From Trochalopteron elliotii (Eukaryota; Chordata; Aves; Passeriformes; Leiothrichidae): a stretch of DNA of 64,000 bases. Positions 12,901-26,600 of the stretch are shown here, in pieces. The notes beneath the pieces are model-generated. The model searched no databases and was not told where the DNA came from. It saw only the letters and a program-made list of their open reading frames with translations. How positions within the stretch are numbered: the stretch's first letter is position 1; each line of letters starts with the position of its first letter. Both the position numbers and the translations under genes were made by a program. The DNA lies in assembly GCA_024734555.1 (NCBI GenBank), contig JANPWX010020199.1, positions 2,226,051 to 2,290,050 on the forward strand. Reading direction: 5' to 3'.

Positions 12901-15614
12901 TATATAAAACCCACTGTCATCTAGAATTATACAGAAATCTACTGCAGACATTTTGTGGCCCTCAGCTCAAAAATGCAGAAGCAGGATGATTTTCAATGCA
13001 ATAGGGCCTACAATGTCCTTCTGCAGGCCAAACAATTGCCCCTTTTTTAAAACCTTAGCATAAAACATTCAGAAACTGAAACCTGGAATATTTTCCACCA
13101 AGAGGGTATTTTATTCTAGTGATCAGCCTCTTGTGTCTGGCCATTGTCTTCTTTTCACACTTTTTTTTCATGCACTTTGCATCTCCTGCATTGTGATTCA
13201 CTGTTCAGAGAGGGGAGAAGCACTAGAACCTCATTTTGATGATGGGTGTGGAGGATATAAGCTACCTACTTTATTGTGACATTTTAAATTTGAATTCTGA
13301 TGGCCAGACTTTTAAGTGGGGAGCAGCTTCGACGGCAAAGCTGGTGACACTGTGAAAATGGGTGTGAATGTGGGTGAGCTAGCAATTCTGCAGCACATCT
13401 TTCTCCTTGGCACTGATGCTTTGGATGTCGCAGAAACAGCCCTGGAGCTAGGCAGCCATGGGCAGAAAAAGTAAAGCATTGCCTGGGGAAAATGCAGACA
13501 GCACAGAAGAAAACAGGGACTCTTGAGAAAATGTGCCAAGTCTAAAAATTCATGGACATTGGCGAGGATTCAAGGCTGTGGCTTGCCTCACCTTTATGGC
13601 AGAGTGATAGGAGGAAATCTTAATGGTCTTTTCCCACTTATTTTAGCCTAAACTTTACTGGAGAAAAATTCTAGATGAACATTTTGGTCCTCTCAACACA
13701 CAGTTGAATTTTGGTGCTTGGGCAACCCTTTAGCATCAGTCCTGAAAAGGGGTTTCTTCCTGTAGTAGTCATCTGGGTTTGCACAGAACGTTGAAAAATG
13801 TTGCAACAAAAGAGAAAGTTTTGCTGTTTTAGAGAGAGGAAACTGAGGTAGAAGTTTGTGCAGCCTCTTGTAAAATGATGCAATAATTAGCAAAGCAAAA
13901 GAAGGATCAATACTGCATTAATTTTCTATCTTTGCCAATTCCACAAAATAATTTTTTACTCTTATTTTCCATTGCTCAAATAATCAAAGTTTCCACTGCC
14001 CTCATTGGCCTGCTAGAGGGTTGACACATTGACATTGAGAACTTTAGAGCTTTAATTTCCTTCTAGAACCACAAGGTTAAGTATAAAAGAAGGTGAAAAA
14101 AAAGAAAGATATCTTCCTGGCTAAAATATTCTGTTGTGTCAAGGGTTGCAAAACCATACTTAGCTTTTATAATTAAAATAGTGTCATGTCCAATTTCCCT
14201 TCCTACCTCTGTCTAAATTCTGAAGTGTTTTGAAGTAGCAGAGAGCTGCAGTGCAATACAATCTGCAGAATACCGGCACTATTTTCAAACATGTGGTAAT
14301 GCTTTTCCACACACATAAAAGTGATGACCCAACCCAGCAAACCAGACTGTTTTAAAAATAACATTAACTTTGACAACTCCTATAGCTATTTTGTTTTATG
14401 TTAAACTTAAGAGTACTGACTCCTCCTGAGACTTGAAAAGAGCACTGTGCTTACCCTTGTCCCAGCTGATATGATTAAGCGGTTTTTACTACAGCCAGCA
14501 ACCAACAGGAAAAATTTGGGTTTTGAGCCACATACCCAAACTCCCTATACTCTTATGAATTAACGCCTAGAAAATGCTTTTGATGGAAACAAATCCTTTT
14601 TTTATGATACATCATTTAGAAGGCTTTACTCCTTTTACAGTGGCTTATTAAAGGCAGATATATGAGCCCTATTTCACCCTGATCAACATCACTGGCAAAT
14701 TCCAATTGATTTTGCTCAGAAACAAGATTTGGCCTTTCATTGTCAAAGATTTCTTTTGAGAGCTGACATTTACATGGAATCCCTCTTCCCTGTTAAGTGA
14801 TTTGTTACAAATTACAGTGATTATCCCTAAACAGCATAGACATCTTTTAAAAACTGATTTTTTTGGGGAGCCTTTTTTGTTTGATTTATTATACTTGAAA
14901 ATTAGTAACATTCATGGGAGGTAAGTAGGACAAAACTGGAGAGTTGGAGAACTATCACCTGATTTCAGTTGTCAAATTAAGGCTTTTTTTTTTTCACTTT
15001 ATTCACCAAAGACAAACTACATTCCATTTGATTAATTAATGATAGGAAGCACAAGGTAACCACTCAAAAATTTAAACTGTTCTTTGAAATGACAAATGTC
15101 TTTTGATATTTCTTACTACAAGTATGGAATAGAATTTATTGGAGTTCAGCAACTGTATAAAAATATTCTGTAGGTAGAACACAGAAATGGTTCAGTAAGT
15201 TCTATGAAAAGTCAATTTGCATGACATCAGCACCTAGCCTATAACGGGTGGTAATGGATTGTTGGCTTAATTTTATACCACTTGACATCAGATTACAATA
15301 CAATGAATAAATGTTAACCTATAATCCCTTTAGTAAAAGCTGGCATTGTTTGTCTTCTCTTGTAGAGACCACATTGATTTTCTTTTATTGGATGCTCAGG
15401 TGCTGTGCCTCAGATTGATTACTTTGAATTAAATGTGCAGAGAACATTTTTATTATTCTAAACCTGGAGTCTTAACATTAAAGTGATGCCCCACCCCCTG
15501 CTACACTGCTAAAAGTGTGCTCTACCATTTAATTTGGATTTCTTTCATTTTCTCATTTCTTTTCAAGGCTGCTGAGATGCTGACCCCTGCTCTGCCCCTA
15601 TGCCCCTTGACCCT
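9934..15614. other. No feature seen
   Basis: Unannotated DNA. Open frames are short (80 codons or less) and scattered on both strands. A modestly GC-richer stretch near 12440-12690 holds overlapping 70- and 67-codon frames on opposite strands. This is typical of chance frames and no domain is visible. I recognise no repeat family. Confidence 0.55.
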
Positions 15615-15990
15615 GACACATCTGACCAGTGATGACTCTGAGGGTGGCAAATTAATAGCAGCATTGCTTGTTAATTGCATAAGAGAAAAGCCAAAAATTT
15701 ATCACCTCAGTCATGGCCATTGCTTCCCTTTGACCCCCTTCTCCCACAAGGCTTTAGCTGATGGCCACATCTGTGGTTTTTCTGTATCCTACATATTTGC
15801 CGTATAATTATTCAGCATCAAACCTTATTAATCAAATCGATGCTGTGTTTTAAATGGAAATTGCTGGATTAATACAAGCATTCATTTCATCCTGAAAATC
15901 TTGATGGCTTTAGCACACGGAATACAAGCAGAATATGAAAGAAGGGATGTAGAGACCTGATTGAATTAGGAGAGGCATGCTGCACATTAA
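15615..15990. promoter_or_regulatory. Candidate conserved non-coding element
   Basis: The stretch has an enhancer-like texture, with several TTAAT and ATTAAT homeodomain-type cores (for example in AAATTAATAGCAG and GGATTAATACAAG) interspersed with non-repetitive mixed-composition blocks. It lacks low-complexity decay. A 96-codon frame overlaps its left part but shows no domain. Conservation cannot be measured from one sequence, so the call rests on texture alone. Confidence 0.3.
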
Positions 15991-18900
15991 ATTACATATG
16001 CCAGCAGGGGTCCTTGCTTTTATAGTAATGTACTTCTGTAGAGTGTATACATATAAACCTCCTGTGATTTCTTTATACTTGTCAGTGCTTTTGGATCAAA
16101 TAGGGTTATAGTGGCTATTTATATTTCTAAATACATATTCTTTTAATGTAATCTGGTATTTGATATGTTTTATTTAACTATTTCTTCAAACAAAATATTA
16201 AGAAAATAGCAACTGATGCTTCTTACTGGTTGAAGATATTGGTTAAGGGGATATCTTGTCCTCTACCTATTATATTCATTTATGCAGCAATAAAGAGTAT
16301 GAGTAAAAAAAAAAGAAAAGAAAGTAAGTCATGAGGAGGTTTTTTTTGTCAAGATGTAAACATTCTAAACACCCTAAGCAATTTGCAACTTACCTGCTTG
16401 TGTAATTTCTGGCCTCTTTTCACATCTTGTGTAAGTTTTAAGTTGTCTGCCAGTGAACCCATTGTGTATAGGGCAGGGGTAGGAAGTTAAAAAGTGTTAA
16501 ACTGTGAAGTTAAGAGAGAACACAGACAGACCACTGATATTGCAAACAGATATGATGAGCAGCCTGTTGTACTTCTTTGGACATGACTTGCATGCTTGTG
16601 AGAACTCTTTGTAAACACATATTCCCATTGAAATCTGTAATTAGTAAGTAAGGCTTTTCTGTAGCTTGCAGGGTGGGACTGATTTTTGATTGTTTGATAG
16701 CAGGAAGTGGAGAGGAAAAAGAAGAGGTATTGTCATGTGCAAGCTTTTTAAACCAAGACCAGAAGACACGGAAAGGAGTATGGGAGGATGGAAAAATGAA
16801 CCTCAGTAGATTTTTTTCCCCTGCAAATGCTTGACTACACCAAACCATTTTGGAGACGACTGACTGCCATTATTATTTTGAGATCTGAAAACTAAGTTTT
16901 GCATACTTATCTCTGGGCAATATATTTTTAAATGTTGGACCTCCCTGCTACATTCTATATCTTGCCATGTGTTCATGCAATTAAATAAAACCCAACCCTA
17001 AAAGCAAAGGAGAATGATGCATTTTTTGTGTTCATGAAATGCTATTCATATTGTTTTCACTTGGCTATATCATGAGTTATCCTCTATCAACAGGCATTTT
17101 CAGGAAATCAAAGTTTTCCCGAATGGATTGGAACACAAGCACAGTTCAGAGGAGGAAACTAGAGCAGACCTCTCTCTCTTCTAGCTCAGCTTGAGCTCTA
17201 CCGTATATCAGCATCACAGCACAGTGCAAAAGCACAGATGACATGCTTTCCAAATGGGAGTCATCAGTAAAGATTTCTGTATGTCCCTATTTTCAATGTG
17301 GCATGATAATTCAGAAGAGATTTATATTTAAAATCCTCAAAAAATGCATTCTATAACTAATAAAATTATGTGCTATCATGCAAATCCAGTCTTAACACAA
17401 GATTGAAATTACTCAAAAGATGTTTACACCAATGTAGTAATGGAACTGCATTTGGCAATCACAAAAACAAGTTACTATGGTTTATTTTATGACATAAATT
17501 ATTTCATTTTAATATCTCTCCTGTCAAATTAGATGAATTTACTTACCAAACTTTATACATAGTACATGATTAGTTGTAAAAGAAGATTAGTTGTAAAATA
17601 AGTCAGCTTAACATCCAGACATAGGATTTTAATAACAACTTGATATACAAAGACTGTCAGGTGCTGTCTGCTAGTGAGAAATAAATAATACCCTAGATCC
17701 TTCACTATAATTACCATCATTCACTGTATGCACAGGGTCTGCAGTGCGGCTCAGGCTGACATAGAGTCAGAAGTGCTTAACATCCCTTACCTGGCTCCCA
17801 GAGAAATCTGTATACAGGAGAGAAACATTGGTGGGCGATGGGAAGATACTCACTGGACTGACACTCACAGGCGACTCTGCACATAATGCGAGTAATTAAA
17901 TGAAAGAAATTTTTTTTGTTTAATTTTTCATTCTTTTTTTTTAAATTTCATTTTTCATGTCACTTAAAACCACATATGATTGTGTAAAGAGAGATCCTTT
18001 CTCCTTCCTGGAGTGATAAGTCACTATCCATATGCCTGTGGTGCTTCCCGGACACCAAGAAAGTCACATGTTCAGTGATGCAGACCCAGTGATCTTTTTC
18101 TCCAAAACTACGTGTGATGTGTATTTTCTGCAGTATGATTTTTCTCTTACCAGCAGAGATGGATATCCATCTTTTCACATATATGGGCCTCAGAAATGTA
18201 ACACTGGTATCCCAGACATGCTACCAACACTACTTGACATTTACTCAGTTGACTTTAAATAAAACAGTTGAAGTAAGTGCTCAAGGTTATGCTTACATTT
18301 GAGTTAGTGGGATACAAACATTCTTTAGCAGGTTTGTTTATCAATAGATCTTTGAACTGAAACCTGAATGCTGTACCATGATTTCTGTTCTCTATGCAGC
18401 ATGCACTAGGTATTATTTCCAAGTGCAAATCCTCCTAAATGACTGAACAAAAGAAATCTTCCAACTTTCTGGAGGTCCCTTGACACAAAGAAATGAAATT
18501 TTTGTGATGAATAAACTTTGTGAGGGTTAGGGATGATAACAGAACAAATACTTTCTATAACAGTGTACAAATTACATGTTTGAGAATCCAGCTGAATAAA
18601 TAACATTCAAAGGATGAGCTCTCCATTGTCCTCACAGTACAGTAAAATATAATGAAAAGCATGTCTTAAGTACATAGCCATACAGATACATACTATAAAA
18701 CATACAATGATCAACTCGAATCTCTGAAGCACATAACTGATAACAGCTAAACATTTTTCAAAGAAAACATTTTCAAAATGATCATGTTTTGTGTTTTGCT
18801 ATTTATAGCAAAAAGCCCAAAACCCAGAACAAAAAACACAAAACAAAAGAGCAGCACCTTGACATGACAGGTTTCTGCAAACTGCTTACCCCTCAGCACC

Positions 18901-19129
18901 TGACTGACTGTGTCACATAAGGATGGGCAGAGGATGGGCTTAGACCCCTGCCTTCATGTAAAAGGAATGACTAAGGAATTTACAAACAGGATATTTTCCC
19001 TGTACAATATATGCATCTGTTGCATAAGATTTCTAATCCACTGACATGGTGGGGGATACAATCACACACTAGTTTTCTATAAGCTGACCATTTAAGTGTA
19101 GATTGCCCTTTGGAAAATGCCCACATTTT
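15991..19129. other. No gene seen; small simple repeats
   Basis: AT-rich DNA with an A-rich run near 16303-16325 and a short tandem duplication of TTAGTTGTAAAA near 17571-17599. The 112-codon minus-strand frame at 16510-16848 has no recognisable domain. A nested A/T-rich hairpin lies at 18786-18844: GTTTTGTGTTTT pairs with AAAACACAAAAC, and TTTTGCTA with TAGCAAAA. None of this implies a gene. Confidence 0.55.
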
Positions 19130-19480
19130 AAATTCACGTATTACTTGATTTTAACAACAGAAAAATGCCGCACACTGAAGATTTAGATCAACACAATATC
19201 CTTCCTCACACCAGCTCCTCAAATAGTCCAGGACATCTCAACAAACACTTGAAATGCTACCAAACCCCAGCCGCCACTTCACATGATTTATGATGTCATT
19301 AATGTCAAGCTATCAGTGGACAAGAGTAAAAGAGACAACAGCAAAGCTGACTAAAAACAAATAGTTTTGATTAAACTCAAGGACGTTTGGTACAGCTTTC
19401 AGCAAAAAGGCATTAATCATTTCCAAAGCTGACCTTGTTTTTGTTTCATCCCAAATGCAAAAATAATATGTGTAGGGATT
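19130..19480. promoter_or_regulatory. Candidate conserved non-coding element
   Basis: Non-repetitive block retaining a few CpG sites (for example CAGCCGCCAC near 19268). It holds TAAT-type and TGATGTCATTAAT-type motifs (about 19291-19303) characteristic of homeodomain and PBX-like sites. No open frame runs through it. It stands out from the A/T-rich surroundings in the way vertebrate enhancers often do. Conservation is not shown by the sequence alone. Confidence 0.3.
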
Positions 19481-20488
19481 CCAGCAAAATCTTTGAAGTC
19501 TACTGTCTATGTATCTGGATTCCCTTGTTAAGGTAAAGTAATTAACAGCAATACCATCACCTTTTTTTCTCTGGGGTCATTTTTGTTGATAATTGCATGA
19601 GTACCCTAAAATTGCACCCTCTTTTTGACTCTATTAAAGTATGAAGAGTGTTCTTCAGGTCTGAGACATTTTTCATGCCAGTAAGAGATTCCAATAGTAT
19701 ATTATCCACAGATACACATCACCCTTAAAAAACACCCCACAGCAGATAGACAATGACAATACAGCCTAATGATAAACCAAATATATTAAAAGAAAAGGAA
19801 GAGAAAAGAAAATGAAAAATAAGTATGCCAAGTGGAATAAATTATTTTCATAGACAACCTCTATCTCTATGAATGCAGAACTTCTCTTGAGGTCTTTAGC
19901 TTATATTTACAGAATTAGAAAGGTGAATAGTAGACTGGATTATTATCAAACACAGAAATATGTTTAGTTGTCTTTTTTAATACTGATTTTCCTGTTTGTA
20001 ACACCATAAAATTATGTTTTGGTGTAATGTGTGCCCAAGTTCATCCTGGATACATATGCGTGTATTAACAGAGAGAGAACAGAAAGTGTAACGGATTTTT
20101 TTGACTGTTATTTAGGCAACCTCAAACAGGATCAAGTCACCTCAGGAAACATATTCCAGGCCTATGAGAGATCTACTACAAGTATTTAAAATGCAGATGG
20201 AAAGTAATACTTCAAGCTTTAAAAACATTACTAAACCCCCTTTTTTCATAATAATGGGTATTATTTTTGGCGCTAATGAGGATTTTTACAAAAATTTATC
20301 CTCCCTAGAAGAGGAAGATTTCCTAGAAGCTGCTTCCCTCTAAATCTTGAAATCTTTACAAAAAATCTCAGTCTTCTGCTCTCTCTGATTCTAATAATCA
20401 GCTTATAGTATTATTATTTCATAGTCTATAGCAAGAAGGTTAAATATGTTCTTTCAGCAAACATGCATTTATATCTTAGCACGCAATT
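19481..20488. other. No feature seen
   Basis: AT-rich sequence including a purine-rich stretch near 19788-19820. No gene, RNA or repeat family recognised. Confidence 0.55.
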
Positions 20489-20630
20489 ACAGAATCACAG
20501 AATATTCTGAGCTGGAAGAGATCCACAAGGAACGCCAAGTCCAACAGCAGTAAACAGCCCACAGAAGGATCAAATCCACAATCGAGGTGTTTATTAGCAC
20601 CACACTCTAAACAAACTGAGCTAATCTCAG
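20489..20630 (-). mobile_element. CR1 LINE, truncated 3' end
   Basis: Read on the plus strand, the segment begins ACAGAATCACAGAATATTCT and continues with GCTGGAAGAGATCCACAAGG, then a block ending ACTGAGCTAATCTCAG. From memory these are the reverse-complemented terminal words of the avian CR1 retroposon 3' region, so the element lies on the minus strand. Only about 140 bp remain, consistent with the usual severe 5' truncation of CR1. No reverse-transcriptase coding sequence is present. CR1 insertions lack target duplications, and none is seen. Confidence 0.85.
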
Positions 20631-23600
20631 TCAATTAGATTACTAATGTAAAATTACAGAAGAACTTTTATGGCTTCAGGATAAAATAATTAAATGACTG
20701 TCACTTAATTAAATGTCACTTTTATTTCTTTATACAAGAACCTAAAACTTTCATTTTTTTAACATCATTTTATTATAATAAGTAATCCAAATACTATCTC
20801 ACACTCCTCTGCTATATACTGTAAAAAGGAGTGATATCCACAACTTCCACACAAACATTTCTCAAAAGAGATTTGAAACAAATTTTTTTCCTTCTAAAAC
20901 TAGTATTTACTCTGATTAGTGAAAACTTTCTGCTTAGCACTTTTATGGGAAAAAGACAGGCTGTATCAATTGTGCATGAGAACATTTGTAATATCACCCT
21001 CAGAGAATAATAAACAGATACAAGAGGTTGAAATTCTGACATAGTTTACCGAACAATAATCCAAACATCTGTTATAATGACAAGGGATTTGAGCAGAATA
21101 GAGAGTACATGGGAAAGCTATGCTGCTTTTAGTACAGTTATAATGTTAAATCAAAGCACTGCAGCTCAAGGCAGCTTGCTGCTAATATAAACAATTTTCT
21201 ACATATTCCTGGGCCACAAGCCAGAACTCAGGATTCAGTTACAAGCACAAGGTCAAGAGGGAATCAACGCTATAAAATTTACCATGTATGAATCAAAAGA
21301 ATAAATCGGTAATTAAGGATGAAAACAAATTAGAAGGTATACTCTCACTTAACTCATAAAATAAATTTGCTGAGTAACTTCAGGCTCTGAATATATTGTA
21401 AGATCTGTAGAAGCTTTAATGCATTTATTGCTTAAATCCACAGCATCAGCTTTTTTGAGGCAGGCTTAGAAAATCACCTTTTCATATGTATTTTCTATAG
21501 CCAACATCTGACTACAATTATGAAGGCAAATATTTAATCATGTCATTTGCTCAAGAAAAACGTAAATAATATTTCTTTGAAAATTGCATTCTTGTCTTTG
21601 TTTTATACCCATGAAAACCAAACTTTTGTCCACTTCTGGTCTCACTTCACCTTCCACACCCAAATGACATCTTTTAATGTTGCACTGAATGTTAAAGATT
21701 TATTGTAGCTGTTGATGAAGAGGGCTTTCCTGTAAAAGATTTTCAAAACAGTCTTTATAACCATGAAAGGTTTCACATATGTTTTTCAAAGAGCACATTT
21801 GTTTATTTTTTTACAAGTAGACATGCAGCGATCCTAAGCCACTCGTTGATGGATGAATGTTTTGAGATGCATGGCTACAATAACTCATGTTTCTGATAGA
21901 CTAGAAAAAAGCAAGCATCTTTGGAAAGTGAATCAAGAAAAGGTGTTTCTGTGTTTCTTACTTGGCTTTACCCCACAGGAATCAATATCCCAGTGTATTT
22001 AGGGAACTCATCCTACATAACTGTCTTAAATTCATAATTTCTATGGGGATGAATGTTTTCATATGAGTAACTCATATGAGCTATTTAACTACTGGTGAAG
22101 GCTGGATAATCAACTAAGACATTGTGCCTCTTCTGTATGAAGCTGCAGTTGGGTAATGGAAATCCCTCAGAGACACATTGCTTTTCATCTCTCTCTGCTA
22201 GATTCAGCATTTCCCACAAAATACAGTCTGAAACACCCTCAGAGCAAATTGACAGTCTCTTTCCACGTGTTGGAAACTCTTTCCATTGCATCCTGAAAAC
22301 TTATCACTAGTGGGTCAATCTCTGTATAAGTTCAAGTCACAGTCTTTCTAATAAAATGCCTACAGTAACTGCTGGCTACTAATTGCCTTAGTTGCAAGGC
22401 TATGAACTACTTTTGGGTAAGCAACACAGCATTATTTAATAACTTCTCATTTCTACTGACTCAAATGGAGTTATGGCCATTGCTCTTGAAATATAACGTC
22501 CTTTAACGGGTTTCCTAACTTGACTATATGGACAAAATAACTCATCATGTTTCGATAATTGTCACATAATCAGTGCATTTCATTAAAAATTTTGATTTTT
22601 TTTTTGGAACACATTGTTGATTTTGTTCCTTTGAAGGATGATTTTTAGGCTACCTTCTTTCCAGAGGGCTGCTAATATCAGATGCCACAATCACTATAAC
22701 CATCAGTACTTCTTCTTGCTACCTAGAAGAGGATTAGAGATGTCATGTTAGATCTCATAAGGTGCTGAGATATGTCAGTTTGCAGATCAGGTGCTGGAAC
22801 TGAAATCTGCATCAGGAAGGCTTAGCACTAGAAGTCACAGAACTAAGATGGCTGTTAAGAATATTTTGATACTGCCAGGATTTAATAGTGGTGAGAGAGT
22901 GGTGACTAGCTACCTAGAGGGAATAAATTTCAACTTACCTAGTCATAGGGCAAATACATTTTAGGTCTTCCTTCTCAGGCAAAAAATATCCCTCCTCTAA
23001 CAATTACTTGAATATTAATAACCATTAGACGTATCCCACTTTATGAGTACTACTACATTTACTCCCTGAAATAATTAAGGATGTATATTGAATAAGACTA
23101 GCATGCAAAAAATACTTAAAAAAAAAAGAAACCATGAAGACTCTAGTATGGTTTTGTGCCATGTGTGACCAACTGTGAGATTTGTTCCTGGCTGTGTCAT
23201 TACTGTACCCCAGTATATCACAGTCATTTCACTCGCAGAGCCTCTGTTCTCTCTGAAAGCAGAGTAAGGGAGAAGCCTTGAAGTCAGGTCAGCACTGTGT
23301 GCTGATCTGCTGGAAGAAGACACAACAGCATAGTAAGTTCTCATCTCACAACTTCCCCCTTAGGCACTTAGACAATTATTGTATGTGCAACCCTTTGTTG
23401 CCATCATTTTCTTGATACCATGCTAGTATTTCCAGAAGTTAACTAATTAAAATTAAGGGAAGACTTCAGAGGGAGCAGTAAATTAAGGACTAAGTAGAAA
23501 AGGCAAACCCCTCCCTTTCCAATTGTGTTTTTATGGTAGAATATCAACTGATTAACCTGTGTCTAGACATACTAGTCTTCCCCATTTAAAGTCATGTATG

Positions 23601-26600
23601 TAGAAAATCTCACATATTTCATGGCCACATTGGGCAAAAGGGGAGAGCTCCTCAGAGTATTTTAACAGAAATATGTCTCTGAAATCAAATGTTTTCAGGA
23701 ATGCCACTGACAGATGTCAGCATCACAATTCTTCAAAATTGGGAAAGTGGAGGATTGTCCAAAAATGGACACCTTTCCCTGACATATTTGCCCAATAACA
23801 TAAAACCTCTTACAGGCTATACTACAGATCACTAATTTTTCAAATTAGCTTGATAAATACACTATCTTGTACAGTGTGTTTTCTGAATGAAAATCAGCAG
23901 TACTTGAAAGAAGCGTTTTTAGAAAAAAGGCTGTAGATTTATTTTTAAATTTGAGGAATTTTAATATTGAGCATTTGATACTGAGTATTTCTTTTTTTAA
24001 TCTAAAATGTTATATAGCAATTTTATCCCCCCTCACAAAAGCTAGAATGCAAAATTATTAGTCTGCTTGTCAGTGTGGGACAATTTTTAAAAATACATTT
24101 ATCTTTCTAGGTTTAAATTAGTTCACAAACTAACTCACAAAAGCTACAGAGACATGTCAGAAGGAAGACAGCAATGGTATAAAAGACAGATTATAAAAAA
24201 ACCAACAAAAATATTTCTTCAAAAGAATTTTACATCAATTTTGGATCATAGGGAAACATCCTGTCCTACAACTATCAAATTTTAGATAGATATGGATCTA
24301 GGTATTGAGAAAAAACTTGTTGAATTTCCTTTCTGTTTTGTTTTATTTATTATTTGTTTCTAATATTTTCTTTTATACTCGTTGCACTTCATGAATGTGA
24401 ACAAAAATATCTTGTAAAAAAGGTGTTCCAGGGCATTAAAGTAATAACTGAATTCTTCTGGAAATACCTATATATCCAGTTCTTCCATATTCTAGTAACT
24501 GAGCTCTCCACTCTTGAAACAGAAGGGGCTGAAAATAACTGGTACAAGGCAACACTGAAAATATATTTGTATTTAAGTTGTTATAGGAGGGATGAATACT
24601 CAGTCCTGGACAACAGGAGGATTCAGACTTTGATAGTCAAAGGAGGGGACAGTACTGCAGAGACATAAAAATGTACGGTTGGATTTTTCTTACAGTGTTT
24701 TGTCTAGTCCAATATAATCATCCACATATGTGTCTCCTCATAAAGGAATGCTTCACTATTCCTGGGCCAGCATTAAATAAGGAAAAGAAACAAATGTCTA
24801 GCAACACTCTTATTCAACACAAATGCAGCCTTTTCCTCACAAAACAGAAGATACAGAGAAAATAGGGCTGAGAGAATAGATGCCCAGTCATTTGCATAAG
24901 GGTTTTTTGTTCACTTCAGTAACTGTGCCAGTACCAGGGGTTGTAAATTGAAAAGGTCTGTATAAGTCCATGAAGAAAAATGTTTCCAGGGTAGACTGGG
25001 AGGTGGGACTGCCCGAACATCACTTTTTGTTTAAGACTGTGCATACAATGACAATATAGCTTTTAATGTGATTATAGTGTGTTTTGCCGTTTAGACCGAA
25101 AACAGCAAAGGAATGGGGCACATGAATAGTTCTGTGGGAGCCAATATACCTACACTTATAATTAAACATAAGTTCAGGAATTTTTCTGGATAAAGGTCCA
25201 TATTTGAAATTACAGCTTTATTAAATTATTCACCACCCTCAGTGACGGAACTTCAAAACTTTTCTTCAGCTTGCCCATAAAGGATGGGAAAATACTAGAG
25301 TTTCTGGTACATATTCATGCTGAAGCCTATTAGGTGATAATCTCATTCCATCAAGCAGTTAAATATTATTGTGTGTGTAAAAAAAAAAATAAATTGTAAT
25401 CCTGTGAGTGGGTGTCATGTAAAAATATCATGTTAAAAGAAAATTGCAGTGATCAGCTCTAATACTTTTGCTTGATCAATATATGTGGGCTTAGAAAAAA
25501 CATTATGTAGAAAAAATGTTGTAACTGGCTTAGACGAAAAGACACAAGCAAATGCACATTGCTCATCTTATATCTCAGCTCTTTCAGATTTTAAATTTAG
25601 GAATCTGTTTATGAATTTGTAGATAAGGAATATAACCTATGTTTCAGAAGTTTGTCTGGAAGTTCTCATTCAGCAGTGCTTCACAAATCCCGTGAATTTT
25701 ACTGCTGAGATTCAACAACACTTCTTACCCGGAGTTTGCACTGGGAAAAATTATCCCTTTTAATTTTTTCTTTTCTTTCTTTCCCCAAGAGATCTTACTT
25801 TTTTATAGAGGGCAATACCAAATAAACCTTTTTGCACCATCTTGGGATATTGATTCTTTGTAGTGTTCAAAAGAACACTGGAAAACAATAAATGAGTCAC
25901 ATACTATTTTCTGCAGCATTTGAAAAGACCTTACGAATGTTTTGCTACCCATGCATGTGCTGCCACAGCTCAGGCAAGGGAACTCATGAAGGCTTGTGAA
26001 TTTCTAACTTGATACGTTTTAGCAGTCAGAGCTATTAAAATCCATAACGCACCACCCCCAGGGTTTTTTTAAGATTTTTTTTTGCCAAAAAACCAATATA
26101 TTTTTGTAACTGCAAACAGGAAATGGATAATATTATTATATGAAGTCAGGAACCTTTTGTAGAGGAATAAAAAACTTCTGAGATGTTTATCATCTTAAAT
26201 GGGGATAGTTATATTTGCACCTATTTTGCAAAGTACAAATTCGCTGTTTTTTCTCCACAGTGGTGATGACAATATCCTGTTAAGGTGAGCTCTGCTTTTG
26301 GTCTATGTGCTAATTTAGCAGTAGGAAGGAGCCGGGATTGAAATGCCCATGTTTCAAATAGTTAGTAGATGTAAAGTAGCTCTTTCCTGAGGCTAAACCT
26401 TCTAACTGTTAAAAAATCCATATTGACTGTTTGCCTCACAATTTGCCTAACAGCAAAGAGTCCTTTGGTGGTGGTATCTTAAAACAGTTCTATTTATTGT
26501 TAGCAAATTATATATAAATATAATAGAGATTGCACAAATATTTAAACCACTACAGCTCTAGCCTCTTTAAACCTTAACTCAAAATCTCATTATTGCTGTA

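Noticed and set aside
16510..16848. 112-codon minus-strand frame
   Set aside because: No recognisable domain, no codon bias, and no exon-like boundaries.
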